DNA from: an uncultured Collinsella sp.
GTDB taxonomy: Bacteria > Actinomycetota > Coriobacteriia > Coriobacteriales > Coriobacteriaceae
Length of the DNA: 35,240 nucleotides
NCBI GenBank assembly: GCA_900541785.1
Contig: UQKY01000019.1
Span: 1-35,240 of the forward strand
Direction: 5' to 3'
Part shown: positions 24,073 through 32,680 of the stretch, one piece after another
Numbering within the stretch: the first letter of the stretch is position 1
How the letters are laid out: each line of letters begins with the position of its first letter
The notes under the pieces: model-generated
Database searches by the model: none
Told to the model about the DNA's origin: nothing
The model's input: the letters and a program-made list of their open reading frames with translations, nothing else
Translations under genes and position numbers: made by a program

Positions 24073-24468
24073 CTACTTAGTCTCCTCGCCCTCCAGGAAG
24101 ATCTTTCGGGTCACAAAGTTGTAGACCATAACAAGCGCGGTGGCGCAAATCTTGGCGATATTGGCCTCGAGCCCCAGGCCGGCGTTGAGCGCCAGCACGA
24201 TACCGTCGTTGAGAGCCAGGCCGATCACGGACAGCACGACAAAGATAATGAACTCGCGGCGGCGGCTCATGCCCTCCTTGTGCGCAAACACGTACTTCAT
24301 GCTCGCGACGTAGTTAAAGATGAGCGAGACGATAAAGCCGCTGGTATTGGCGATCAGGATGTTAAGGCCCAGACCGTAGTGGAGCAGATTCATGATGCCA
24401 AAGTCGATGACCGTGGCGACGACGCCGACGACGCCAAACTTCATGATCTGCGCAAGGAGCTTTTGCAT
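24073..24468 (-). CDS. GtrA-family membrane protein (paralogue)
   Basis: The protein has 131 residues and four membrane helices (IMKFGVVGVVATVIDFGIMN; ILIANTSGFIVSLIFNYVAS; FIIFVVLSVIGLALNDGIVL; AKICATALVMVYNFVTRKIF), with the same domain and lipid-linked-sugar role as its neighbour. The start at ATG 24468 is chosen (AAGGCAGG upstream); an upstream in-frame TTG at 24531 has no binding site and would add 21 polar residues. The two copies are about 220 bp apart and may form a heteromer or serve different glycan pathways. Confidence 0.87.
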   Translation of the reverse strand: MQKLLAQIMKFGVVGVVATVIDFGIMNLLHYGLGLNILIANTSGFIVSLIFNYVASMKYVFAHKEGMSRRREFIIFVVLSVIGLALNDGIVLALNAGLGLEANIAKICATALVMVYNFVTRKIFLEGEETK

Positions 24469-24546
24469 GGTACCTGCCTTAGGGTGGCGCCGGAGCGCCG
24501 TGGGGATGACGAACTCAGCAAGTTTAGCCAATCCCCGCAGGCGGGG

Positions 24547-26463
24547 CTAGGCGCGCTCCTCGATAGCACCGTTTCTATATGCATCGAGCAGTTGGCGTAG
24601 GTCCTGGATCTGGCTGCGGATCTTGGCGCCGGTATCGGTGTCGCTCACCATGCGGCGCCGGTCTGCCTCGTCAAAGCGGTTGGTCTCGCTCTCGATGTCG
24701 ACATTGCGGGTAAGTGCCTCGGCAACCGTGGTAAAGGCCCGGTGTGACTTGAGGCGGCAGCCGCGTGAGCTCGAGATGAGCGTGTAGCCGGCGATGCCCG
24801 TCTTGGGATGGTAGGCGCGGCAGAAGCCGCCATCGATGACCAGCAGCTTGCCCTCGGCGCGGATGGGCTGCTCGCCCTTGGTGGTTTTAACGGGTGTGTG
24901 GCCGTTGATGATGTGGCCGGTCGGCGAACATGCCATGGGGGCAACGCCGAACTCGCGCATGATGTCGTCGCAGACCGAGGGCGACTTGGTAAGCGTAAAG
25001 TATGGGTCCATCGGCTCGGCCCAGGTGCTCTTATCGGCGATATAGGCGCGCTCAAAGGTACGCACCAGGCGTCCGCTGGCGGGTGAGTTAAAGCCGATCC
25101 ACAGGTACCACATCCAGTCGAGGGCGTCGCGGTCGCCCACGCGCCAGGCGCGGCGGGCGATGCGGTCGCAAAAATCGAGATAATCACGGCCGGCGTGCCA
25201 GGTACCCAGGCAGTTCATGCTGCTAAAGGTGCCGTCTTCGTTGAGCGGCACGCAGCCATGGAACAGCAGGTTGCCGTTGGTGACCTTGTGCATCGAGCCG
25301 TGGGTGTAGAGGAAATCGATATGGCGATGCAGATGATCGGCGGTGACAAACTCGGACACAAGCTTGTCGATGATGTGTTGCTCCTGGGGCGTGAGCGTGT
25401 AGGGGTCCGCCGGATCGACGGTGGGGAAGTCGTTGGTCGTGAGCGGCCATACACTGCCGTCGGCAAGCGTGACCGTGCCGGCGTCGTGGTCGATCTTGTC
25501 GAGCAGCAGGCGGTCGGTCATGTCGAACTCGGGGTGGCGCTGGATAATCTGGCCCTCGAGTTTAAAGAGCAGCACGTTGATGGCCTTGATCAGCGGGGTG
25601 ATGGTCTCACCGGCGGTGTAGGTGGCATCGGCAAAGGCGACGAGCTCGCGCAGCGAGATACCGTAGTCGTTCTCGAGGATCTCGTAGTTGTCGTAGCGCA
25701 GGTTGTTGCGCAGCACCGTGGCGATGCAGGCGGGCTCGCCGGCAGCGGCGCCCATCCACAGCAGGTCGTGGTTGCCCCACTGGATGTCGAGCGAATGGTA
25801 GGTGAGCAGGCGGTCCATAATCTTGGCAGCGCCGCCGCCACGGTCGAAGATATCGCCCACCAGGTGCAGGTGGTCGACGGCCAGGCGCTTGATGAGCGAG
25901 GCGAGCGACTCGATAAAGTCGTCGGCGCTTGCGGTCTCCAGAATGGACTCCACGATGCGCTCGTGATAGCGCACACGATAGTTGTTCTCGTCCGGATGCG
26001 TGTGCAGCAGCTCGTCGATGATGTAGGCGTAATCGCGCGGGATGGCCTTACGCACCTTGGAGCGCGTATAGCGGCTCGAAAGCGAGCGGGCAACCATGAT
26101 GAGCTGGTCGAGCATTGTCTTGTACCAGGTGGGGGAGTCCTCGCGCCGGCTGCGGACCAGCTCGATCTTCTCGCGCGGGTAGTAGATAAGCGTGCACAGC
26201 TCGCCCTTTTCGTCAAAGGAGAGCGTGTCGCCAAAGATCTCGTCGACATGTTCGCGCACGACGCCCGAGCAGTTATTGAGGATGTGCATAAAGGCTTCGT
26301 ACTCGCCGTGCACGTCGCTCATAAAATGCTCGGTGCCTTTGGGCAGGTTGAGAATGGCCGAGAGATTGATGATCTCGGTAAACGCGGATTGCTCGGTGGG
26401 AAATTGTCTCGACAGCAGACGCAGATACTTAAAGTCTTGCGGATTGCGATCGAATGCGACCAT
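24547..26463 (-). CDS. fbp: Fructose-1,6-bisphosphatase class III
   Basis: This gluconeogenic enzyme hydrolyses fructose 1,6-bisphosphate to fructose 6-phosphate. The 638-residue length fits the class III (calcineurin-like metallophosphatase, PF06874) enzymes of Firmicutes and Actinobacteria. The metal-binding motifs are MSDVHGEYEAF (near residue 48), GDIFDRGGGA, WGNHDLLWMGA, and the late INGHTPVK and RGCRLKSH segments. The start follows GGAAGGTG with a four-base gap. It is probably monocistronic. Confidence 0.96.
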   Translation of the reverse strand: MVAFDRNPQDFKYLRLLSRQFPTEQSAFTEIINLSAILNLPKGTEHFMSDVHGEYEAFMHILNNCSGVVREHVDEIFGDTLSFDEKGELCTLIYYPREKIELVRSRREDSPTWYKTMLDQLIMVARSLSSRYTRSKVRKAIPRDYAYIIDELLHTHPDENNYRVRYHERIVESILETASADDFIESLASLIKRLAVDHLHLVGDIFDRGGGAAKIMDRLLTYHSLDIQWGNHDLLWMGAAAGEPACIATVLRNNLRYDNYEILENDYGISLRELVAFADATYTAGETITPLIKAINVLLFKLEGQIIQRHPEFDMTDRLLLDKIDHDAGTVTLADGSVWPLTTNDFPTVDPADPYTLTPQEQHIIDKLVSEFVTADHLHRHIDFLYTHGSMHKVTNGNLLFHGCVPLNEDGTFSSMNCLGTWHAGRDYLDFCDRIARRAWRVGDRDALDWMWYLWIGFNSPASGRLVRTFERAYIADKSTWAEPMDPYFTLTKSPSVCDDIMREFGVAPMACSPTGHIINGHTPVKTTKGEQPIRAEGKLLVIDGGFCRAYHPKTGIAGYTLISSSRGCRLKSHRAFTTVAEALTRNVDIESETNRFDEADRRRMVSDTDTGAKIRSQIQDLRQLLDAYRNGAIEERA

Positions 26464-26783
26464 GAAACACCTTCCGATATGGTTGGTAAAACTGATAAAA
26501 CAGCGTCAAACGTTTATCAGTATGCGCCGGCTTTGTTTCGATTTTGCGCCGGCGGCTGAATTGTCAGCTGAACGGTTTGCTAAATCGATTTAGTTGAGGT
26601 TGATGTGTCGGTTAAGTGGAGACGAAGGGGGTGATTTTGCCCATGTTGGCCCATGGCGGGGATGGGGATGTTCATGATAAAGATATTCAATGCAAATGGT
26701 TCGAATTGGTAAATAGTGGACGTTTGTATCGTATTTAGGCTTGCTGTGCGATAATTTGCGCAGCAATACTTAAGGAGCCTCAT
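26464..26783. promoter_or_regulatory. Divergent promoter region between fbp and DegV gene
   Basis: A 9-bp inverted repeat (26491-26499 with 26513-26521, ACTGATAAA arms) lies 28 bp upstream of fbp and could be an operator. Two direct copies of GCGCCGGC lie at 26524-26531 and 26546-26553. For the DegV gene, GATAAT at 26750-26755 is a likely -10 (weak -35 only), with AAGGAG at 26772-26777. No coding sequence is seen. Confidence 0.45.
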
Positions 26784-27674
26784 ATGAGTGATTTTGTCCT
26801 GACCTGTGAATCCGCCGCCGACCGAACCCGTGAGTTCTTTGCGTCGCGCAATATCCCTGTCGTGTGTTTTCATTACGAGATCGACGATGTTGTCTATACG
26901 GACGATCTGTATCAGTCGATTACGCCGGACGAGTTTTTTGCCCAGATTGCCGCGGGCGCCATGCCCAAGACGTCTCAGGTGAGCGTGGGTGAGTACGAGG
27001 AGTTTTGGGAGCCGTTTGTTGCCGAGGGTAAAGACGTGCTGCACCTGACGTTGTCGTCGGGTATTTCGGGCACGTATGGATCGGCCTGCGTTGCGGCGCA
27101 GATGCTCGCGGATCGCCATCCCCAGGGCGGCAAGGTGCGCGTCATCGATTCGCTGGGGGCGTCTTCGGGCTTTGGCCTGTTGGTGGAGTATGCCGCCGAC
27201 GTGCGCGATAGCGGCGTTTCGCTCGACGAGACGGCCGCGTGGATTGAGGAGCATAAGCTCAACCTTCACCACTGGTTCTTCTCGACCGATCTGTCGAGCT
27301 ACCTGCGCGGCGGTCGCATTTCGGCCGCGAGCGCGATTATCGGCACAGCGCTTAAGATTTGCCCACTTATGACGGTCGATTGCGAAGGTGGGCTGTCGCC
27401 ACGTGAGAAGATTCGCACTAAGAAACGCGCGATATCCGAGATGGCCAAGACCATGATGGCACACGTGCAGGATGGTGTGGATTATTCGGGTAAGTGCATC
27501 TTGTCCCATTCGGCGTGCCGCGAGGATGCCGAGGCCGTTGCGGCGCTGATTGAGGAACAGGTTCCGCAGCTCAAAGGCAAGATTGAAATCAATAGCATCG
27601 GTGCTCTGATCGGTTCGCACACCGGACCTGGTACGGTGGCGCTCTTCTTTATGGGCGACAAGCGCGTGGATTAA
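26784..27674 (+). CDS. DegV-family fatty-acid-binding protein
   Basis: This 296-residue cytoplasmic protein is of the DegV/FakB type. These proteins carry a fatty acid in a deep pocket; some present it to the fatty-acid kinase FakA. The first lobe shows LTCESAADRT, DDLYQSITPDEFFA and PKTSQVSVGEYEEF (the conserved TSQ-P-type loop). Then come LTLSSGISGTYGSA and the hinge RVIDSLGASSGFGLLV. The second lobe shows YLRGGRISAASAIIG and the closing GSHTGPGTVALFFMG. No fakA gene is nearby. AAGGAG lies six bases upstream. Confidence 0.94.
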   Translation: MSDFVLTCESAADRTREFFASRNIPVVCFHYEIDDVVYTDDLYQSITPDEFFAQIAAGAMPKTSQVSVGEYEEFWEPFVAEGKDVLHLTLSSGISGTYGSACVAAQMLADRHPQGGKVRVIDSLGASSGFGLLVEYAADVRDSGVSLDETAAWIEEHKLNLHHWFFSTDLSSYLRGGRISAASAIIGTALKICPLMTVDCEGGLSPREKIRTKKRAISEMAKTMMAHVQDGVDYSGKCILSHSACREDAEAVAALIEEQVPQLKGKIEINSIGALIGSHTGPGTVALFFMGDKRVD

Positions 27675-27710
27675 CTTGGCCCATCACGTCGCTGCATGAT
27701 TGCTCAAGCG

Positions 27711-27750
27711 AAAAAGGCCCGTCCCGTTGTTTGCGGGACGGGCCTTGCTG
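27711..27750. terminator. Bidirectional terminator
   Basis: A perfect 13-bp stem (27714-27726 with 27734-27746) has a 7-base loop, with an A-run on the left and TTGCTGTT on the right. It separates the convergent DegV and TIM-barrel genes. Confidence 0.85.
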
Positions 27751-27756
27751 TTGCAG

Positions 27757-28848
27757 CTAGCGTTTCTTTCCGCGGAAGAAGAAACCGTGCAGCGAGGGCT
27801 TGAGTCCGCGGTTGGCGCGACGCTCCTCGATATGATCGTGGATCGAAGCGACGCGTTCGATGACTTCGTCGGGAATCGGCACGTCGGGATTCATGTTCTC
27901 GACCTGGCTGACCTCGGCGGCGGCGACCTGGTCGATAATGGGTACATCGTCGCGCGAGATGACGGGCGTGGCGTCTTCTTTCATCTTGCGGTAGCGCTGC
28001 ATCATGTCGGTCTGCAGCTGCTGGGCCGAAGGCGGCGTCCAAATGATGGCGTTGGCGCCGGCGGCGATGGTCTCGCGAATGCTCTCGGGCGTTTTGCCGC
28101 CCGGTGCGATGAGCGGCAGGTTGGGATAGTGCTCGCGCAGCTCGCGTAGGACCTGGGGCGTGTTTTTGCCGGCGGCGATGTTGAGAATCTTGGCTCCGGC
28201 GCGCACTTTGGCATGCGCATCATCGTCGCAACGTACGACCGTGGCGATGACGGGGATGTCGGCGATGTTGGTGATGTGCTCGACCATCTCGGCAGTGGCG
28301 GGGGAATTGACCACGCAGCCCGCCGCGCCCTGCATCTCGGAGACGGCTGCCATCTGCACGGAGCGCTTACCGGTCGTAGTTCCGCCGCCCACGCCTACAA
28401 AGACCGGGCACTCGGCGACGGTCAGCAGCGCTTGCGTAATGGCGGGCTGCGGCGTGAAGGGGTAAACGGCAAAGACAGCATCGGCGTTGGAGTTGCGGAT
28501 AACCGCGACATCGGTGGTGTAGATGAGCGACTTGATGCGGCGGCCGAAGAGCGTGAAGCCGCTGGCCTCCTCGATCTCGTCGGGCATGCGGAGGGCCGCC
28601 TTGCGCAGACGCCCGTCAATGGGCAGCGGCTCCATGGGGAGCAGTCCGTTGGGGGTCACGGCTACCTGGGGCTCGGTGAACTCGTCTGCGAGCTCGACCT
28701 CGGAAAAATCGACCGAGGCGACGATGTCCTCGTGAACCTCGGCGGGAACATCGATGGGGGCCTGGTCGTTCGTCGCGGCAGGCGCGTCGAAGGAACTGGT
28801 GCCGACAAAGGCGTCGACGCGCTCGTTCAAATCGTTGAGAGTATCCAT
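27757..28848 (-). CDS. Unnamed TIM-barrel protein with N-terminal extension
   Basis: The 363-residue protein has a central barrel of about 230 residues (from FTLFGRRIKSLIYTTDVAVIRNSNADAV; then VFVGVGGGTTTGKRS, GCVVNSPATAEMVEHI, IPVIATVVRCDDD, AGAKILNIAAGK, LPLIAPGGKTPESIRETIAAGANAI). The late GG and AGANA segments look like a phosphate-binding site of the ribulose-phosphate-binding barrels. Relatives are usually annotated only as hydrolase or beta/alpha-barrel protein. About 75 acidic N-terminal residues and a basic C-terminus flank the barrel. The reaction is unknown. Its ribosome binding site is weak. Confidence 0.82.
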   Translation of the reverse strand: MDTLNDLNERVDAFVGTSSFDAPAATNDQAPIDVPAEVHEDIVASVDFSEVELADEFTEPQVAVTPNGLLPMEPLPIDGRLRKAALRMPDEIEEASGFTLFGRRIKSLIYTTDVAVIRNSNADAVFAVYPFTPQPAITQALLTVAECPVFVGVGGGTTTGKRSVQMAAVSEMQGAAGCVVNSPATAEMVEHITNIADIPVIATVVRCDDDAHAKVRAGAKILNIAAGKNTPQVLRELREHYPNLPLIAPGGKTPESIRETIAAGANAIIWTPPSAQQLQTDMMQRYRKMKEDATPVISRDDVPIIDQVAAAEVSQVENMNPDVPIPDEVIERVASIHDHIEERRANRGLKPSLHGFFFRGKKR

Positions 28849-29039
28849 GGGGGCTCGATTCTATGCGATGGTGGCCGGCGGGGTGCCGACAGCGTTGTGC
28901 TTGCTAAATCGTTTGACGAGTTGATTTTTCCCCGCCGCGCCATCCGTTAGACCGAAAGGCCGACGAACGTGAAGGAGCTGTGGTGGCGGGTATTGAGGTG
29001 CTATCTTGAATGTCCCGTTTAAAAGAGAGGTGACGCGGT

Positions 29040-29210
29040 ATGGAATTGGCAGCAATGTTGGGCTCGATTGGCCTGTGTGTGGGCGCAATCGTTGCCGCCG
29101 CGGTCATCTACTTGGTGGTCACGGCCATTAAGGGCAAAAGAGCCGAGCGCAAGGAACGCGAGGCACTTAAGCAGCACCGTGACCAGCAGGACAAGCGCGC
29201 ACGGAGATAG
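29040..29210 (+). CDS. 56-aa single-pass membrane protein
   Basis: This is a short gene beginning MELAAMLGSIGLCVGAIVAA. One membrane helix (about 7-29) is followed by a highly charged cytoplasmic tail (IKGKRAERKEREALKQ and DKRARR). AGAGGTG lies seven bases before the ATG. The positive-inside tail and the clean start support a real small protein. It is divergent from the TIM-barrel gene and convergent with the methyltransferase gene. Function unknown. Confidence 0.72.
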   Translation: MELAAMLGSIGLCVGAIVAAAVIYLVVTAIKGKRAERKEREALKQHRDQQDKRARR

Positions 29211-29234
29211 TTTGTTGAGTTTTGAATCCGTGCA

Positions 29235-30338
29235 CTAGCTGCGTTTTCGGATCAGGGCGATGTAGAAGCCCTCAAAGTCGCGGCTGGGCGGGATGGTGAG
29301 CGTGCCGGGCATGCCGTTGGTGATGGCCGATACCTGACCCGCTGCGATTGCCTCGGTGAGAGCGTTGGACTCGATGCGCGGCTCCTCACTGGCTTCCTGG
29401 GCGCGGCGTGCTTCGCTTTCACTCGGCGTGCCGTCGAGGGGAATGAGCTCGCAGTCCATATGCTTGTCGAGGGCCTCTTGCAGGGCGTCCTCGTTTTCCT
29501 GCGGCATGATCGAACAGGTGGAATAGACGAGCGTGCCGCCCGGCTTGAGGGCGCCCATGGCGCGGTCCAGAAGTGCGCGCTGCGAGCGGGCGCACTTGTC
29601 AAGCAGCTGCTCGGTCAGGCCGCGCAGGCTCTTTTCGTTGCCGCTGATGACGGTGCCCGTGCCGGTGCAGGGGGCGTCGAGCAGGATACGGTCAAAGCGG
29701 AAGAATTCGTCGAGCTCGCGTGCGTCGATACGCATGACGGGCACGTTTTTGGCGCCCTGGCGATGGAGGTTTGATTCGAGCTTTTCGGCGCGGGGAATGC
29801 TCATCTCGCAGGCCGTGAGGTGCGCCTGTCCCTGCGTGAGGGCGGCAATCTGCGTCGTCTTGCCGCCAGGGGCTGCGCACATGTCCAGGATGTCCTCGCC
29901 GGCTTGAGCGCCCAGGACCAACGGCGGCATCATGGACGACAGGCTTTGCAAGTAGATTTTGCCGTCACGGTAGATGTCGAGGTCCCATAGGTCGGAAACC
30001 TGGGCCTCGGGCAGGATGAAGGCATCCCGGTACCAGGTAACGGTTTGGTGTGCGATGCCGGCCTCGTCGAGTGCGGCAGCGATGTCTTCGGCGGTCGCCT
30101 TGAGCGTGTTGGCGCGCAGTGTGACTGGGCGCGTGGCCGCAGCGCCAAAGCCTTCGATCATGAGCTCGGCATCGGCGGGTGCATAGGCGCCGGCGACCGT
30201 GTCGACCATAAAGCGCGGCAGGTCGGTGGCGCAGGGAAGGGCGGCAAGCTGGTCGGAAAGCTCGGTAGCAGCAAACTGCCTGAGCTTGAGCTCGGCTTTG
30301 ACCTGCTTTTTCTGCTTACGACGACGCGGCTTGGACAT
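29235..30338 (-). CDS. RsmB/RsmF/NSUN-type RNA cytosine-C5 methyltransferase
   Basis: The protein has 367 residues and transfers methyl from S-adenosylmethionine to C5 of cytosine in rRNA (or tRNA). The signatures are DMCAAPGGKTTQ (SAM site), RIDARELDEFF, LLDAPCTGTGT (motif IV, conserved C) and VYSTCSIMPQENED (motif VI, catalytic C). The basic N-terminus (KPRRRKQKK) suits RNA binding. The dedicated PUA-like C-terminal domain of full RsmF is absent. It follows the MetRS-like gene by 59 bp on the same strand, with a small 6-bp hairpin (30377-30382 with 30391-30396) between them, so cotranscription is possible. The exact target base cannot be assigned. Confidence 0.91.
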   Translation of the reverse strand: MSKPRRRKQKKQVKAELKLRQFAATELSDQLAALPCATDLPRFMVDTVAGAYAPADAELMIEGFGAAATRPVTLRANTLKATAEDIAAALDEAGIAHQTVTWYRDAFILPEAQVSDLWDLDIYRDGKIYLQSLSSMMPPLVLGAQAGEDILDMCAAPGGKTTQIAALTQGQAHLTACEMSIPRAEKLESNLHRQGAKNVPVMRIDARELDEFFRFDRILLDAPCTGTGTVISGNEKSLRGLTEQLLDKCARSQRALLDRAMGALKPGGTLVYSTCSIMPQENEDALQEALDKHMDCELIPLDGTPSESEARRAQEASEEPRIESNALTEAIAAGQVSAITNGMPGTLTIPPSRDFEGFYIALIRKRS

Positions 30339-30397
30339 CCGTCTTTCCTTCCCGTCCCAAATTGATTACTTTCCAGGCACGCCGCTGCTAGCGTGCT

Positions 30398-32548
30398 CTA
30401 GTACTGGCTCTCGTGCTTGCTGAAGAAGTCGAAGCGCGGGGGCAGCGGCTTCACGCGGTGCTCGCCGGGCTTCTCGCCCAGGCTCTCCATAAACTCGTCC
30501 GTGGAGGCAAAGATGTTATCCCAGCTAAAGAAGGCGACCGGATCGACGTCGAAGTACTCGCAGATGAGCTCGCAGCCGGCCGGGACGATGCCGTGCATGA
30601 GCACGGTCGCCACGCGCAGCTCGGTAAAGGCGTCGACCAGGGCCTGCGTCATGGCGGCGTTTGCCGGCTCGCCCTCGAGCTTGTTGGCGGCCTTGGAGGC
30701 GTCGCTCCAGCGCTTGTTGGCGGCACGCAGGTAGTCGTCGCACACGGCGAGCGCGCGGTGCGTCTCAAACTTGTACATGGCCTGCTCAAAGGCGAGGACT
30801 GCCTGCTGGGCGGCTTCGACCACGGTGGCGGAGGCGGCACCGGCGGGGATGCAGCCGTTGCGATAGGGGCTCTCGTCGCCTTCCTTGACGGCGACGCCGT
30901 AGAAGCAGCTGCGGGCCAGGCGGTTGAAGACGCCGGTCAAAAGGGCGCTCTCCTTGAGGGCCGGATCGATGACGCGCTTGTCGTCGCAGGCGCGCACCTC
31001 GTTGCCGTCCTTGTCCTTGCCGGTCACGCGGGTATCGTATGCCTTGGGGCTAAAGCTCACCGGCTTCTCGGACAGGCCGAGCGACAGCCAGTGCGCACGC
31101 ATCTGCTCGCAGGTGTAGTGGTTGAGCAGGTCGTCTGCCGGCGGGGGAGGCGTCTGCGAGGACGAGCTTGCCTTTTTGCCCATGTAGAGCAGGTGGTAGC
31201 AGGCGCTGACGGTGCTCTGAGTAAGGTCCCAGCCCAGGGCCTCCCACATGGCGGTCTGCGCGATGCAGTAGAAGTAGATGTTGTCCTGACCGATGAACTG
31301 GTAGATCTGTGCGTCATCCGAGCACCACCAGTCGCGCCAGTCGAGCGAGCTGTGCTGGTAGGTGGGCGCGGGGACCTGCGTGGAATCGGCGGCGGGCTCG
31401 CCCATGAGGGCGGCATCCTGGGCGGCGACACCCTCGGTCACGCCGGCGGCGCGGGCGTCGCGCGCGAGCACGGTGCGCGTATAGCTGATGGGCGCCCACA
31501 GGCTCTCGGGCCAGCACCAGCAGGTGACGTCGTTCACGCCGTCGACCTCGGGCACCGGAACGCCCCAGTCGATGTTGCCGGTGATACGGAAGGGCACGAG
31601 CGCCTTGCCGCTGCGGAAGCGCACGCCGCCGTTGGCGAGCACCGCGTGGGCGTCGTCGCGTTCCTTCCAGCTGGGGAAGGTGACGGTAAAGCTGCTCTTG
31701 TTGCCCTCGGGCTCCAGTACGGTGTGCTCGGGCAGCTGGTCCTCGACGGCGTCGAAGGCCTCGCGGAACTTGTTCTGGATGTAGAGCTGAGCCGGCAGCA
31801 GCCACTCCTCCATGGTCTTGGAGACCACGGAGCGAACCTGCGGGTTCTGGGCGAGCTTGGCGGTATAGGTCTTCATAAAGTCGAGGTAGGCCGGCAGGTC
31901 GAAGTAGAGGTTGTCGACCGGGCGCAGCTCGGGCACTTCGCCGGTGAGCTGGCTCTTGGGTGCGATGAGTTCCTCGGGCTCAAACTGGTGACCCAGGTCG
32001 CACTCGTCGGCATAAGCCTTTTCGGATTTGCAACCTTGGATGGGGCAGCGGCCGATGACCTGGCGACCGTTGAGGAACGTTCCGGCCTTGGCATCGTAGA
32101 ACTGCAGGGTAGAGCGCTTGGAGATAGTGCCCTGCTCGTGCAGACGCTCGATAATCTCAGCGGTCACCTCATTATGGATCTTGGCCGCCGGCTCAAGGCC
32201 CGAGCCGCCGTAGATGTCGCAGCTGATGTTGTAGTTGTTGAGGGTCGCGGCCTGACGGGAGTGATTGGACTCGACGTACTCACTAATGGACTTGTCGTAG
32301 CCCTCGTTCTCCTTGAGCTTGCGGTAGCTCTCCATGATGGGCGATCCGTAGCAGTCGGTTCCCGAGGTGAAGATGACATTCTCGCGGCCCAGGCGGTCGC
32401 GCAGGAAGCGGGCGAAGAAGTCGGCCGGGACAAAGACGCCGCCGACGTGGCCAAAGTGAAGGCCCTTGTTGCCGTAGGGCTCGCCGGCGGTAACGATGGC
32501 GCGGCGAGGCCAGCTGGGACGGTCGTTCATGGAGTATTTGGATGCCAT
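30398..32548 (-). CDS. MetRS-like class I tRNA synthetase with degenerate KMSKS
   Basis: The protein has 716 residues. The first half is plainly class I and MetRS-like: AGEPYGNKGLHFGHVGG (HFGH at 31-34, the HIGH motif), TSGTDCYGSPIMESY, a zinc-knuckle CPIQGC with CDLGH, and the WCWPESLWAPI region. Where MetRS has KMSKS, this protein has MGKKASSSSQTPPPP (456-470), so the ATP-positioning loop is not canonical. An anticodon-binding-like helical part follows. No C-terminal tRNA-binding OB domain is seen. The start at 32548 is set by AAGGAG four bases upstream; an in-frame upstream reading to 32641 is unlikely. It may be the organism's MetRS variant or a paralogue with another role. Confidence 0.85.
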   Translation of the reverse strand: MASKYSMNDRPSWPRRAIVTAGEPYGNKGLHFGHVGGVFVPADFFARFLRDRLGRENVIFTSGTDCYGSPIMESYRKLKENEGYDKSISEYVESNHSRQAATLNNYNISCDIYGGSGLEPAAKIHNEVTAEIIERLHEQGTISKRSTLQFYDAKAGTFLNGRQVIGRCPIQGCKSEKAYADECDLGHQFEPEELIAPKSQLTGEVPELRPVDNLYFDLPAYLDFMKTYTAKLAQNPQVRSVVSKTMEEWLLPAQLYIQNKFREAFDAVEDQLPEHTVLEPEGNKSSFTVTFPSWKERDDAHAVLANGGVRFRSGKALVPFRITGNIDWGVPVPEVDGVNDVTCWCWPESLWAPISYTRTVLARDARAAGVTEGVAAQDAALMGEPAADSTQVPAPTYQHSSLDWRDWWCSDDAQIYQFIGQDNIYFYCIAQTAMWEALGWDLTQSTVSACYHLLYMGKKASSSSQTPPPPADDLLNHYTCEQMRAHWLSLGLSEKPVSFSPKAYDTRVTGKDKDGNEVRACDDKRVIDPALKESALLTGVFNRLARSCFYGVAVKEGDESPYRNGCIPAGAASATVVEAAQQAVLAFEQAMYKFETHRALAVCDDYLRAANKRWSDASKAANKLEGEPANAAMTQALVDAFTELRVATVLMHGIVPAGCELICEYFDVDPVAFFSWDNIFASTDEFMESLGEKPGEHRVKPLPPRFDFFSKHESQY

Positions 32549-32680
32549 GGGACTCCTTCGCATATAGTAAGGGCGCGGCCGGGCGCAAGGCCTGGCGACG
32601 CGGTGGTCAATTCGTGCATATCGTTCGACATTATCGCACATGCGGACGGGTGCGTGGCAGGGGCGCTATCCTAAGATGCT

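Noticed and set aside
25195..26559. Plus-strand 454-residue open frame opposite fbp
   Set aside because: It is the antisense shadow of a well-supported class III FBPase.
30413..32674. Plus-strand 753-residue open frame opposite the synthetase gene
   Set aside because: It mirrors the synthetase codons (Val/Gly/Ala/His-rich), shows no domain, and its opposite strand carries clear class I motifs.
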